Assembly: GCA_938045805.1 (NCBI GenBank)
Contig: CALIBL010000064.1
Location: forward strand, 1-52,975
Source of the DNA: an uncultured Rubripirellula sp.
Lineage (GTDB): Bacteria; Planctomycetota; Planctomycetia; Pirellulales; Pirellulaceae
DNA: 52,975 nt
Direction of reading: 5' to 3'
The number at the start of each line of letters is the position of its first letter. Position 1 is the first letter of the stretch. The translations under genes were made by a program, and so were the position numbers. Of the stretch, positions 19,292 through 28,622 are shown piece by piece. Under the pieces are notes generated by a model. It made no database searches and was not told the DNA's origin. It was given only the letters and a program-made list of their open reading frames with translations.

Positions 19292-22009
19292 TTATTCAAC
19301 ATCCTCGTACTCTTCGTCTTCCTCTTCGTACTGATCTTCTTCATTCTCATCTTCGTACTCGTACCCCGCTTCCTCGTCATCCTCTCCTTCTTCTTGGTCG
19401 TCTTCCTCTTCGATTCCCTGCATGGCGTTCCATTGGGCCATCGTCATGATGACCTCCCTCGCCTTGCTGCCGTTATAGTCGCCAACGACTCCATCCTCAG
19501 CCATGAAATCAATCAATTTGGCAGCACGCCCATAACCGATGCCAAGACAGCGTTGCAGCAATGAGCAGGAACCTCGACCCTCCCGAATCACGACCTCGAT
19601 TGCGCTGTCGTAAAGAGAATCCCGATTTTTGATGGTTTCCATCGAAGCGGTTTCGGAGTCATCTTCTTTAGTGACTTTCAGGTTCATCAATTCGCCAACA
19701 AAGTTTTGCTCGACGGCGCTACAATGTTCGCAGACCGTGTCAATTTCCTCGTCCGATAGATAGGTACCCTGCCCACGAATGAGGGTACTCGTCCCGGGCC
19801 AGAGGAACAGCATGTCACCGTTACCGAGCAACTTGTCAGCGCCGTTTTCATCAAGCACCACACGACTGTCCGTTTTACTTGCGACCTGAAAGCTCAATCG
19901 TGCCGGCAGATTACTCTTGATCAAGCCGGTGATCACATCGACGGTTGGTTTTTGTGTCGCGAGGATCAAGTGAATCCCCACCGCTCGGCTTTTCTGAGCG
20001 AGACGGATGATATGCTGTTCAACATCCTTGCCTGCGGTCATCATCAAATCCGCCATCTCGTCTGCAACGATCACGATGAAGGGAAGCTTCTCGGGCACCT
20101 TCGCTTCGCCGTCCTCCGCCTCATCCACTTCCAACCGCCGCATGACTTCATCGCGGCCAAGATCATTGAAGCTGTTGATGTGCCGCACGCCAACTTTCGC
20201 CAACAGCGAATAACGTTCCTCCATCTTTTCAACGGCCCACGCCAGAATCGCCTCGGCTTTTTGCATGTCCGTGATAACGGGATGCATCAAATGTGGCAAT
20301 CGGCCGTACCCACTCAGTTCAACCATCTTCGGATCGATCATCAACATTCGAACTTCGTCCGGACGGCAGCACATCAAGATCGATGTAATGATTGCGTTGA
20401 GACAAACACTTTTACCGGTACCCGTTCTACCGGCAATGAGGAGGTGTGGCATCTTGGCAAGATCGACCACCATGGGGTTACCCGAGACGTCTTTACCGAG
20501 AAAGACCGGGATATTCATCTTGGCGCTTTGAGTGTCGGATTCCTCAATCACATCCCGCAATCGAACGACCTGGCGATGCTCATTGGGAACTTCGATCCCA
20601 ACAGTGTTCTTGCCAGGGATTGGTGCAACGATACGGACGCTCGGCACACGAAGTGCGATCGCCAGATCGTCTGAGAGACCGGTGATTTTACTAAGACGCA
20701 ATCCCGCCTCGAGCTCAATTTCATACTGGGCAATCACCGGCCCGGTATCAATGTGCGTCACGCGAATATTGAACCCAAAATCGCGGAACGTGTCCGTCAA
20801 AATCTTCGCCTTGGCGCGAACCTCACGCTCCTGCTCTTCAAAGCTAATGTCGTCACTTTGCTCCAACAGCTGAACGTCTGGCAGACGGTAATCCTCTACG
20901 CCACTCGGTGCAGCCTCAGACATCTCCCGCATCAAATCCTGGCGAGGATCCGATTTCTCTCGTTTGCGAGGCGATCGAATTTTCGGCGGTGGTACGTCAT
21001 GATCTGAATCGCCGCGGACGCTTACCGTTTGATCTTCCAATTCAATCTGGTAAGCCTCATCGTCTTCGACAAAACTCTCTTCCTCCATAGAAGAGTCTTC
21101 GTCGTCTTCGCTGTCTAAATCTTGATCCCATCCATCTGAACCGAGCTCTTCCTCCCATGATGCGGATTCCGATTCAGCATCGAGTTCTGCCTGATCCTCT
21201 TCAGGCTCCGTCCGCAAATTGGTTCGCGGCTTACGAAACTTAATGGTTGGCTCTTGCTCGACTGAGTCGCGTCCCAAAGTCCCCGTTGGCTCTTCACCAT
21301 GCAAATGGATGGGTTCTTCCGTATCGGTGAAAGGACGTCTTTTTCTCCGAAGTGCCGGAAGTACTTTCTGAGTTCCCTGTACACCCGACTTGGATACCTT
21401 AATCGCCCCACGCGCGCATTGGCTTCCCAGACGCACCAACGCATACTCGCTGGTTAATAAGACTCCCACGGTGAGTGTTGTAAAAGTCAAGATCCATGCA
21501 CCTGTGGGAGCGAAGTGCTCGAGAAGCCAAGTCGATGTCATCGCACCGAGATAACCACCATTGCCCACCACAGGCATCCCTTGAAGGGTTAAAGGTGTCA
21601 TGGCTGCGAAGGTGGACACACCCAAGATGAGAATTGTCGCACCGAGTGATCGCAGCACCGGCGATTGAAGTCTCGGTTGCATCAGCAACGTCGCCGCGAG
21701 AGCCCCTAGAGCAAAAATAAGAACAACGCTCGCCAAACCAACTGAATCAAGCAGCGCCGAAGAAATCAACGCACCCCAATAACCGCAAGCATTGGTAACA
21801 ACCGGGTTTGGTGGGTAAGCAACCACGTCCGGAACGTAAAGTGCATTGAGTGGCCAGGATGGCGTTTCAATTGGATCAGCAGCACTGCGGGTAACCAGTG
21901 AAACAGTCAGTAGTAGGGTCATCGCAACCAATCCGATTGCGGCGACATCGCGAGCCACATTGGGCTCGCGCGGACTGCGATCCTCGTATTCTAGCGATTC
22001 GGCTGACAT
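19292..22009 (-). CDS. ftsK: FtsK/SpoIIIE-family DNA translocase with acidic C-terminal tail
   Basis: A roughly 905-residue membrane-anchored motor that pumps chromosomal DNA through the division septum. Four hydrophobic helices lie in the first 190 residues. A charged, acidic linker follows (about 210-330, rich in Glu/Asp with Ser). The motor domain has Walker A LIAGRTGTGKSVC near residue 525, Walker B FIVIVADEMADLMM and ILATQKPTVDVITGLIKSNLPAR. The gamma winged helix, which reads polar DNA motifs, is near 800-860. An extra tail of 41 residues, 28 of them Glu or Asp, follows it. The frame opens at TTG 22117, with ATGs at 22069, 22054 and 22009; I chose 22009 because the residues before it look unrelated to the family, but this is uncertain. 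Confidence 0.93.
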   Translation of the reverse strand: MSAESLEYEDRSPREPNVARDVAAIGLVAMTLLLTVSLVTRSAADPIETPSWPLNALYVPDVVAYPPNPVVTNACGYWGALISSALLDSVGLASVVLIFALGALAATLLMQPRLQSPVLRSLGATILILGVSTFAAMTPLTLQGMPVVGNGGYLGAMTSTWLLEHFAPTGAWILTFTTLTVGVLLTSEYALVRLGSQCARGAIKVSKSGVQGTQKVLPALRRKRRPFTDTEEPIHLHGEEPTGTLGRDSVEQEPTIKFRKPRTNLRTEPEEDQAELDAESESASWEEELGSDGWDQDLDSEDDEDSSMEEESFVEDDEAYQIELEDQTVSVRGDSDHDVPPPKIRSPRKREKSDPRQDLMREMSEAAPSGVEDYRLPDVQLLEQSDDISFEEQEREVRAKAKILTDTFRDFGFNIRVTHIDTGPVIAQYEIELEAGLRLSKITGLSDDLAIALRVPSVRIVAPIPGKNTVGIEVPNEHRQVVRLRDVIEESDTQSAKMNIPVFLGKDVSGNPMVVDLAKMPHLLIAGRTGTGKSVCLNAIITSILMCCRPDEVRMLMIDPKMVELSGYGRLPHLMHPVITDMQKAEAILAWAVEKMEERYSLLAKVGVRHINSFNDLGRDEVMRRLEVDEAEDGEAKVPEKLPFIVIVADEMADLMMTAGKDVEQHIIRLAQKSRAVGIHLILATQKPTVDVITGLIKSNLPARLSFQVASKTDSRVVLDENGADKLLGNGDMLFLWPGTSTLIRGQGTYLSDEEIDTVCEHCSAVEQNFVGELMNLKVTKEDDSETASMETIKNRDSLYDSAIEVVIREGRGSCSLLQRCLGIGYGRAAKLIDFMAEDGVVGDYNGSKAREVIMTMAQWNAMQGIEEEDDQEEGEDDEEAGYEYEDENEEDQYEEEDEEYEDVE

Positions 22010-22191
22010 GGCGACTGATCGTCGGTGGAAAGAAACATATCCTGTCTCTTCCATCGGCAGTCTGAGCATGAGGCGACCATCCAACTGCGCCAACCCGAAC
22101 AGGGATCGTGCCACCAAAGGATGACGGCAATCGGAACATTCGTTGCAACCGTTACAAACTAACCTTCCGTCAGCTCACCTAACGCTTGTTA

Positions 22192-23187
22192 CTACTGAAT
22201 CCCTTCCAAGATGACCGCGATCTCCTCGGCTCGGAATGGCTTGTCCAGTCTCGCTCCCATCTGTGCAACCACGCGCGAGGCTGCATGAGAAGCAAGATGT
22301 CCGGACTGGCGCCAACTCAAGCCATTAGTGATCCCGTACAGCATCGCACCGGCATACATGTCGCCGGCACCCGTCGTATCGATGGCTTGCACCGACAAGC
22401 CTTCGATCGGAAAAGCTTCACCGCCGTGCATAACCAGCGATCCTTTGTCCCCCAAAGTCAATGCAACATTCTCAGCATGCTCATGTATTTTGGCGGCACA
22501 CGCGATGGGGTCCGTTTCACCTGTGAGACTCTGGGCTTCCATCTCGTTGCAGAAGAACAGGTCGACCGGCCCAGTGATCAACTCCCAAATTTCATCACGA
22601 ATCAGGTTGATCAGAAAAGGATCCGATGCAGTAAGCGCAACTTTCACACCCAACTCCACTGCTAAATCCATCGCTTTATAAGCGGCGGCTTTTGTCGTTT
22701 CACCGGTCAGCAAGTAGCCTTCAACGTACACATACTTGGCTCCTTCAATAACGCTGCGATCGATATCGTCGACAGTAAGTGTTGCCGATGCCCCCAGATT
22801 GGTGAGCATCGTTCGTTGGGCATCCTCGGTGATCAAGACAGCACATGTACCGGTCGGCGAGTCTGCGTATTGACCAGCCATGGAAACTCCAAGGCTCTGC
22901 ATGTCATCTAGAAAAAACTGCCCCACTTCGTCTCGACCCACCTTTCCAACGTAGGCAGCTTTTCCTCCGAATTCGGCTAGAGCGACAATGCTATTCGCCG
23001 CAGAACCGCCGGCACAACGATTGAGCGGCAGGTCACTGAGCCTTGCTAAGACATTAGCCTGCTGAGCGTCATCAACAAGCGTCATGATTCCTTTTTCAAT
23101 GCCAAGCTCCGGGAGAATGGGATCAGCCACTCGGGCCTGCACGTCAACCAACGCATTACCCACTCCTACAACATCAACACTCGCCAT
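22192..23187 (-). CDS. PfkB-family carbohydrate/nucleoside kinase (adenosine kinase-like)
   Basis: A 331-residue ribokinase-fold kinase. The N-terminal pattern [15 protein letters not shown], the [17 protein letters not shown] block (residues about 53-69) and the C-terminal signature [13 protein letters not shown], with its catalytic Asp, place it in the PfkB family. The [13 protein letters not shown] segment resembles adenosine kinase-type members, but the substrate cannot be fixed from sequence. The longest frame begins at 23220; ATG 23187 has AAGGGA 7 bases upstream and starts immediately before the first beta strand, so it is preferred. It precedes ftsK on the same strand. Divergent from rpsD. 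Confidence 0.9.
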   Translation of the reverse strand: MASVDVVGVGNALVDVQARVADPILPELGIEKGIMTLVDDAQQANVLARLSDLPLNRCAGGSAANSIVALAEFGGKAAYVGKVGRDEVGQFFLDDMQSLGVSMAGQYADSPTGTCAVLITEDAQRTMLTNLGASATLTVDDIDRSVIEGAKYVYVEGYLLTGETTKAAAYKAMDLAVELGVKVALTASDPFLINLIRDEIWELITGPVDLFFCNEMEAQSLTGETDPIACAAKIHEHAENVALTLGDKGSLVMHGGEAFPIEGLSVQAIDTTGAGDMYAGAMLYGITNGLSWRQSGHLASHAASRVVAQMGARLDKPFRAEEIAVILEGIQ

Positions 23188-23789
23188 TCCATCATTCCCT
23201 TCACAAAAAGTATGCGGCACGCTCCAAACAACACCAAATGGGACGAGGATGGAACGCTGAAGTCACACGTATGACCCCCGCACCCTATCCCACAAGCTCT
23301 CGAACGCCAAGCTGACAAGCGTTTTGAGGGTAACGGCAAAAGCTTTTTTTGCTCACGAATTGAAGTCGTTCTACCGATTACGGCAGTCGGCACCGATAGC
23401 TGACCAGACTCCAAGTTGAATCTGATTCTTCGAAAGTGAAGATCAACGACTTTTGCTACAGCCACAACTCGCCACAAGCCGAAGGGGATGGAATTGACGC
23501 TCAGAGCGGCCTCTTCGAGTGAAATGTTCGGTTTTGGTGAACAAATCGGTCGATTCTTCGTCGCTTCCCCTTGTGAAAATGGGGGCATATAGAGAGACTG
23601 GGCGTTCGAAAAAACTTAGAAATCCGTACGCGACCGACTCCAGCCATCGTTGGCTGTTGGAATTTGCAACATCTTTCGGGATTGCCCCACAGATCGCAAG
23701 TTCAGGATCGCGTTGTGCTGATTGCTGATTCAGTCACCAATCCGCATCATGCCTCATTGAACGCCTTTGGCGTAATAAAGGAAAGCATC
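23188..23789. other. Long divergent intergenic region and rpsD leader
   Basis: This 602-base stretch between the kinase and rpsD holds no frame I would call a gene. It carries three small structures: a T7 run after AAGC near 23340-23350; a 6-bp hairpin CAGCCA-tcgt-TGGCTG at 23641-23656; and a hairpin ACGCC-ttt-GGCGT at 23761-23773 that ends 17 bases before the rpsD ATG, just ahead of its ribosome-binding site. The last is well placed for translational control of rpsD. Confidence 0.45.
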
Positions 23790-24398
23790 ATGGCTCGTTA
23801 TACTGGCCCAAAAGGACGAATCAATCGTCGTCTTGGCACCCTGATTTACGAAACAGCCGGAGCCTCGCGAGCTCTGGATCGGCGCCCCAATCCTCCAGGG
23901 ATGCATGTGCGTGGTCGCCGTCCTAGCAACTATGGTGCGGCGTTGATGGAAAAGCAAAAAATCAAGCACTATTACGGTCTGGGCGAACGTCAGCTTCGCC
24001 GTTACTTCGATGCGGTTGGTCGCAAGCCCGGTAATACCGGTGAATTGCTTTTGTTGATGTGCGAGCGTCGACTGGATAACGTCGTTCGCCGCGTTGGCTT
24101 CACAAAAACTCGTCCACAGTCACGTCAAGGCATCACGCACGGTCACTTCCGTGTAAACGGCGTCAAAGTGACCAAACCAAATTACCTGCTCCGCCCCGGT
24201 GATATCATTGAAGTTCGCGGCAAAGAGAACCTCAAAAATCTCTACCGAGGTGTGATTGCCAACGCGAGCCCCGATGCGTTGGATTGGGTTTCGTTTGACA
24301 GCGAAAACTTGAAGGCCACCATGTTGGGGGTTCCTGGCCCTAGTGATATCAGCTTGCCAGTGGACGCGAACAGCGTGGTCGAATTCCTGTCGCGATAA
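23790..24398 (+). CDS. rpsD: 30S ribosomal protein S4
   Basis: A 202-residue primary 16S rRNA-binding protein of the small subunit. The start MARYTGPKGRINRRLG is typical. The S4 RNA-binding domain follows at about residues 90-150 (LCERRLDNVVRRVGF-like, written here as MCERRLDNVVRRVGF, then GITHGHFRVNGVKV and RPGDIIEVR). The frame extends 42 codons upstream to TTG 23664, but ATG 23790 has AAAGGAAA in front and matches the family start. It is not in an alpha operon here but alone, behind a long leader. In other bacteria S4 represses its own operon; a small hairpin just before the ribosome-binding site may serve that role here. Confidence 0.97.
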   Translation: MARYTGPKGRINRRLGTLIYETAGASRALDRRPNPPGMHVRGRRPSNYGAALMEKQKIKHYYGLGERQLRRYFDAVGRKPGNTGELLLLMCERRLDNVVRRVGFTKTRPQSRQGITHGHFRVNGVKVTKPNYLLRPGDIIEVRGKENLKNLYRGVIANASPDALDWVSFDSENLKATMLGVPGPSDISLPVDANSVVEFLSR

Positions 24399-24463
24399 AC
24401 GACAGCCTGCAGTCAGCCGAAACAAAAGGTTGCCTGCAGAACCACGTCATTTTTTAAAACACG

Positions 24464-24500
24464 CCAAAAGCGTCTTACCCACACGGGTTGGACGCTTTGG
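24464..24500 (+). terminator. Stem-loop downstream of rpsD
   Basis: A strong nested hairpin lies 65 bases after the rpsD stop. The outer arms CCAAAAGCGTC and GACGCTTTGG pair with one bulged A, and inside them ACCC-acac-GGGT pairs again. On the plus strand it is followed only by TTCT. On the minus strand a T6-like run (the complement of 24449-24455) follows. It most likely ends or attenuates the rpsD transcript, but without a plus-strand T-run it could be another RNA structure. Confidence 0.5.
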
Positions 24501-24592
24501 TTCTATGCGGTACTTAGTTTGTAGCGAGCTTTCTCCTTCAACGGAATGAAGCTGCGACTCATAACACACGACTCTGATTGGATCTCTGAATC

Positions 24593-26020
24593 ATGCACGC
24601 TCCGGTTGTTGTTCTCGGTGGTGGCCCAGGTGGATACGCAGCAGCATTCCTGGCGGCTGACGAAGGACTCGACGTCACCATTGTCGAAGCAGAACCACGC
24701 CTCGGCGGCACCTGCTTGCTTCGAGGGTGTATCCCGAGCAAAGCCTTGCTTCATGTTGCAAAGGTAATCAGTGAAGTTGAAGAGCTTCACGAAGACTGGG
24801 GCGTGAGCTACGAAGGCAAACCCAAGATCGACATCGATAAAGTACGAGCTAAGAAGGACAAGGTCATCTCAAACCTGACCGGAGGCCTAGCGAGTCTTGC
24901 GAAGCGGCGGAACGTCACCGTCATTCACGCTCGCGGCTCATTCATCAACTCAACGACACTGAAGCTGGAAGGTGATCACGAATCAATACCCGACGGTGGC
25001 CAGCTGACTTTTGATCACTGCATTCTCGCAACCGGTAGCGTGCCTGCGATGCCTCCCGCTTTTCGCATCGACAGTGATCGCGTATTGGACAGCACCGGTG
25101 CTCTCGCGTTGCAAGATGTACCGGAATCATTGCTGGTTGTCGGCGGTGGGTACATTGGACTGGAAATGGGTTCGGTTTACGCTCGCCTTGGTTCCAAGGT
25201 CACCGTGGTTGAACTCATGGACGGCTTGCTCCCCGGAGCCGATCGCGATTTGGTTAAACCATTAGCCAAAGCGATGGATTCATTATTCGAGGGACGCATC
25301 TACCTCAACACCAAAGTCGGCTCACTTGCTGAAGTCGATAATCAAGTTGAGGTGACCTTTGAAGGACCGGGTAAATTTGGACACGAACGGTACGATCGAG
25401 TCTTGGTGAGTATTGGCCGACGGCCCGTGACTGCGGGTTTGGGACTGGAAAACACGAACGTTGTGGTCAATGATCGTGGATTTGTTGTGTGCGACTCACA
25501 GCAACGCACCTCCGACCCCCACATTCTGGCGATCGGAGATGTGGCCGGCGATCCAATGCTCGCCCACAAAGCAACTCACGAGGGGCGTGTTGCCGCGGAA
25601 GTCATCGCAGGCAAATCATCCGCTTTCGACAAAGCGGCCATTCCGGCGGTGGTCTTCACCGATCCAGAAATCGCTTGGGCAGGACTCACTGAATCCGAAG
25701 CGAAAGCAGCTGGTAGGGCGGTGGAAGTGGAAGTCTATCCGTGGGCTGCGAGCGGTCGGGCACAAGCGATTGGAGTGACCAATGGCCTCACAAAATGGTT
25801 AGTTGACCCCGAAACACATCGCGTCGTCGGTTGCGGCATCGTCGGCAGTGGAGCAGGTGAACTGATTGCAGAAGCCGTTTTAGCGATTGAAATGGGCTGT
25901 GAAGTTCACGATATCACCGACTCGGTTCACCCCCATCCAACGCTCAGTGAAACACTGATGAACGCGGGTGAAGTTCACTTTGGCACCGCGACCGAAATTT
26001 ACAAACCGAAAAAGCGATAA
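24593..26020 (+). CDS. lpdA: Dihydrolipoyl dehydrogenase
   Basis: A 475-residue FAD-dependent disulfide oxidoreductase (E3) that reoxidises dihydrolipoamide in 2-oxoacid dehydrogenase or glycine cleavage complexes. The FAD motif VVLGGGPGGYAAAF is at residues 6-19. The redox pair is Cys41 and Cys46 in GGTCLLRGCIPSK. The NAD-binding motif LVVGGGYIGLEMGSVYARLG is near 180. The catalytic His-Glu dyad region is SVHPHPTLSETL near the C-terminus. No E1 or E2 gene is in the window, so the complex it serves is unknown. The N-terminus begins directly at the FAD strand, with no lipoyl domain. Confidence 0.95.
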   Translation: MHAPVVVLGGGPGGYAAAFLAADEGLDVTIVEAEPRLGGTCLLRGCIPSKALLHVAKVISEVEELHEDWGVSYEGKPKIDIDKVRAKKDKVISNLTGGLASLAKRRNVTVIHARGSFINSTTLKLEGDHESIPDGGQLTFDHCILATGSVPAMPPAFRIDSDRVLDSTGALALQDVPESLLVVGGGYIGLEMGSVYARLGSKVTVVELMDGLLPGADRDLVKPLAKAMDSLFEGRIYLNTKVGSLAEVDNQVEVTFEGPGKFGHERYDRVLVSIGRRPVTAGLGLENTNVVVNDRGFVVCDSQQRTSDPHILAIGDVAGDPMLAHKATHEGRVAAEVIAGKSSAFDKAAIPAVVFTDPEIAWAGLTESEAKAAGRAVEVEVYPWAASGRAQAIGVTNGLTKWLVDPETHRVVGCGIVGSGAGELIAEAVLAIEMGCEVHDITDSVHPHPTLSETLMNAGEVHFGTATEIYKPKKR

Positions 26021-26056
26021 GTCTTCCTCATCTCTGGTCATGAAGAGTGATCATCG

Positions 26057-27295
26057 ATGAGAAAGATGTCTCCCTGCATTTCCATGCCGCAGACACAAAG
26101 CAAACCGCTGATCATCGTTTCCCTGGAGGGTATCGCTCCTACCTCCATGAGTTGTTACGGATGTTCGTGGAATAGCACGCCATCTTTAGACCAAGTCAGT
26201 GCTCGTGGTCTGCTATGGGATCGACTGTTCGCACGAACTGATGATCCAACTCGAATCATCGAGCAGTGGACAGAGTCAAAGTCTTCTTGGGCGGACTCGT
26301 GTAGATCACGAGGTCCAGTGGAGCTATTCACGGATCAGGCAACAGGCATTTCCCACGAGCATTGTTTTGATGAGATCAATGTCCTCACCTTTGATCCCCC
26401 AGAGGAAGAACAGATTGCCTGCGAAGACATTCTTGATACGCGGTTCGGGCAGCTAATCGCGACCGTAATCGAACGTCTTAAGGTGCCTACCGTATTTGGA
26501 GCAATCTGGATTCACAGTAACTTCCTGACTCAGTGCTGGGACGCTCCATTTGATGATGAACCGCTTAGCGACGACATGCTCGCCGCAGAAACTGGTGAAG
26601 ATTACCCCGATCAAGATCATGATTTTTTCGAATCCGTCGACGACATTAATCTTGATTCCCAAGACGTCAACTCTGATGCCGATGATGTAGGAGTTGAAGA
26701 CCCGTCGCTCACTCCCCCAAACGTGATACCACCTCAGATCAGAATCGATGGCGAGGCTGACCCCGACCTGTTACCTCGATGGATGGATCGCTACGCAGCA
26801 CAAATCCAACTGATTGATAGGATGATGGGCTACCTCATCGAAGAAGTCGAACGAATCGGGGGTCAGCTCGTGTTCGTTGGAACTAGCGGTTTTCGACTAG
26901 GGCAAGATAACGAAATTGGCCTCAAGCCGACCCATCTTCGGAGTGCTGACCTCCACCTACCACTGATTGTGGCAGGAAATGGTCCACTTCGTGTCCCACA
27001 ACTCACAGGCAGTGATTCGATTCCAATGTTGCTTCAACTGCTGGCGCAGGAAAACGGCGTGCACTATTCAGAACAGCAATGGGCTGAATCTGAATCGACT
27101 GCTGCCCCGCTAACAATCAACTCGCGAAGATGCCGTCATGCTGTCATTTCTGCCGAATGGTTCTGCACAGTGGACTTGGACGGGAAAGAAAATCTGTTCC
27201 TGAAACCGGATGATCTGGACGACTACAACAATGTCGCACGACTCAGACCAGACATGATGGATGAGCTAATCGGGATCGATCAAAAATCAGAATAG
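26057..27295 (+). CDS. Sulfatase-fold protein lacking catalytic residues (pseudo-sulfatase)
   Basis: A 412-residue protein that aligns by eye with sulfatases. KPLIIVSLEGIAPTSMSCYGC corresponds to the N-terminal metal strand, TPSLDQVSARGLLWDRLFA to the following helix, and later QIQLIDRMMGYLIEEVERIGGQLVFVGTSG to the second metal strand. Key residues are changed. The metal Asp pair becomes Glu-Gly, the C-x-P-x-R site reads D62-D-P-T-R66 (Asp for the formylglycine Cys, with Pro and Arg kept), and the late D-N-G site reads T-S-G. Residues about 170-230 form a strongly acidic insertion. No signal peptide is evident. It starts 36 bases after lpdA. It is probably a non-sulfatase binding protein or a divergent phosphohydrolase; function unknown. 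Confidence 0.75.
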   Translation: MRKMSPCISMPQTQSKPLIIVSLEGIAPTSMSCYGCSWNSTPSLDQVSARGLLWDRLFARTDDPTRIIEQWTESKSSWADSCRSRGPVELFTDQATGISHEHCFDEINVLTFDPPEEEQIACEDILDTRFGQLIATVIERLKVPTVFGAIWIHSNFLTQCWDAPFDDEPLSDDMLAAETGEDYPDQDHDFFESVDDINLDSQDVNSDADDVGVEDPSLTPPNVIPPQIRIDGEADPDLLPRWMDRYAAQIQLIDRMMGYLIEEVERIGGQLVFVGTSGFRLGQDNEIGLKPTHLRSADLHLPLIVAGNGPLRVPQLTGSDSIPMLLQLLAQENGVHYSEQQWAESESTAAPLTINSRRCRHAVISAEWFCTVDLDGKENLFLKPDDLDDYNNVARLRPDMMDELIGIDQKSE

Positions 27296-27336
27296 CAGGT
27301 CCTGTCGATCAATTCTCAGACTTTAAAGTTCAGAGC

Positions 27337-27741
27337 TCAGCGTTCAGGAGCCGGGGGAATCGCTTCGACGGGCAAGTCGCTACTGCTTCGCTCGATGATG
27401 TCCTGCGCATCCACAGTGCCTTCCTTGGTATCCTTCTTGGATCGCATCCGAGCAAAAAGACCACCTCTGCGTCTTTTTCCCTCAGACAACGCCTCTTCCG
27501 CGGTCGCTTCATCTAGTGCAGATGGCGAAGGATCCAAACTTTGGCTATTACCTTCCTCGGATGCAACGGCTACCTCACTCGCCATCTCTGACGGCTGGCC
27601 GCACGAAAAGAGGCATCCCCCCTCACCCGATTTCAATCGAGAGAGTAGGCCATTCCGAGCCATCGCCGAGGTCTCATTCATCTGCAGTACAGCGAAACCT
27701 GCACAAAGAATTACACATACCCATCCCCGTCTTAGTGACAT
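27337..27741 (-). CDS. Small secreted hypothetical protein
   Basis: A 134-residue protein I do not recognise. Residues 1-27 look like a Sec signal peptide (MSLRRGWVCVILCAGFAVLQ, then ETSAMA). The mature part is low-complexity and hydrophilic, with a short Cys pair (GGCLFSCG) near residue 42, an acidic/Ser-rich centre, a basic patch (GKRRRGGLFARMRSKK) near 90 and a Pro-rich end. GAGG lies about 9 bases before the ATG. An overlapping plus-strand frame at 27395-27931 has no signal or motif and is less likely. The lipoprotein gene 28020-28622 lies upstream on the same strand. Confidence 0.6.
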   Translation of the reverse strand: MSLRRGWVCVILCAGFAVLQMNETSAMARNGLLSRLKSGEGGCLFSCGQPSEMASEVAVASEEGNSQSLDPSPSALDEATAEEALSEGKRRRGGLFARMRSKKDTKEGTVDAQDIIERSSSDLPVEAIPPAPER

Positions 27742-28019
27742 CAGTGACCTCGCTACGGACTTAAAACGATTTACTCGGATGCATCAAGATCATACTTACC
27801 CATCGGGCAAGCGATCCTACAGCTACCATCGTAAAGGCGAGAGCAGGGGGAGGCAACGCAAGCAGCGACGGATTGCGACCAATTGCCACGAGTTGAAAAC
27901 GGAATGTCAGTGGCGCAAGCAAGTTTTCTGAAAGGGAGATCTAAAAATCTTGTCAGGCGAGTGCGACAGCTGGACACCCAAAGAGCACAGATAGAAGCAT
28001 CAGATGCTACCTGCACCCA

Positions 28020-28622
28020 CTATCGATTGATGGATGGATTGCCTGCCGCAGCTTGAACCTCGCTGGAGGAAGCCGAGTTATCTTGACGGGATTCCGCTGT
28101 TTCACCGGCTAAGAGACGAGCCATCATCTCGCCGTTCTCAAAATCGAGAACCATGGGCGGTTCATTTTCCGCAACCGCAATCACGAGCCCAGAAATCCTC
28201 CAATAACGACCCTCCTGCTCAACTGCCCAGACCACCTGATTGGTGGTGTTAGTGCCGTCTGCATTCGGCTCGACCCATAGACTGTGCACCAAAGCTGATC
28301 CCGGCTCATCGGGTACCATCTCCGCTCGGGTCACTTGAAAAGAAGCGTCTGGGGAACCGATGGGCTGAACCGTTTGACCAATTCTTCTGAGTTCGGACTG
28401 AGCAGTGCGAGTCAGCAAACTCTCGGCAAGAGAATCTTCGCCACCGCGACGAACCTCATCCAAAAACTGCCCCACCACATCGGTGGGAGAATTAACCAGC
28501 GCGTTGGACTCCGCTTCCTCGGTCGCAGAAACCGGTGTCTGACTCGCCAACTGCTCCGCTTCACCTCCACATCCCAGAAAACATGGAACGAGCAAGCACA
28601 TCAGACTGAAATAACGAATCAT
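28020..28622 (-). CDS. Hypothetical lipoprotein
   Basis: A 200-residue protein with a lipoprotein signal: MIRYFSLMCLLVPCFLGCGGE, where L-G-C is a lipobox and the Cys at residue 18 would be lipidated. The mature domain, with blocks such as PTDVVGQFLDEVRRGGEDSLAESLLT and NQVVWAVEQEGRYWRISGLVI, resembles small alpha/beta NTF2-like or DUF4878-type folds that follow lipoprotein signals, but I cannot assign a family firmly. The C-terminal 30 residues are low complexity. Probably anchored in a membrane facing the periplasm. Followed on the same strand by the small secreted protein. Confidence 0.7.
   Translation of the reverse strand: MIRYFSLMCLLVPCFLGCGGEAEQLASQTPVSATEEAESNALVNSPTDVVGQFLDEVRRGGEDSLAESLLTRTAQSELRRIGQTVQPIGSPDASFQVTRAEMVPDEPGSALVHSLWVEPNADGTNTTNQVVWAVEQEGRYWRISGLVIAVAENEPPMVLDFENGEMMARLLAGETAESRQDNSASSSEVQAAAGNPSINR

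Noticed and set aside
23232..23588. Minus-strand frame upstream of the PfkB-family kinase
   Set aside because: Runs into the kinase N-terminus in another phase, lacks motifs, and the kinase has its own good start.
27395..27931. Plus-strand 178-codon open frame overlapping the small secreted protein
   Set aside because: No signal, motif or good ribosome-binding site; the minus-strand frame has a signal peptide and a GAGG site.
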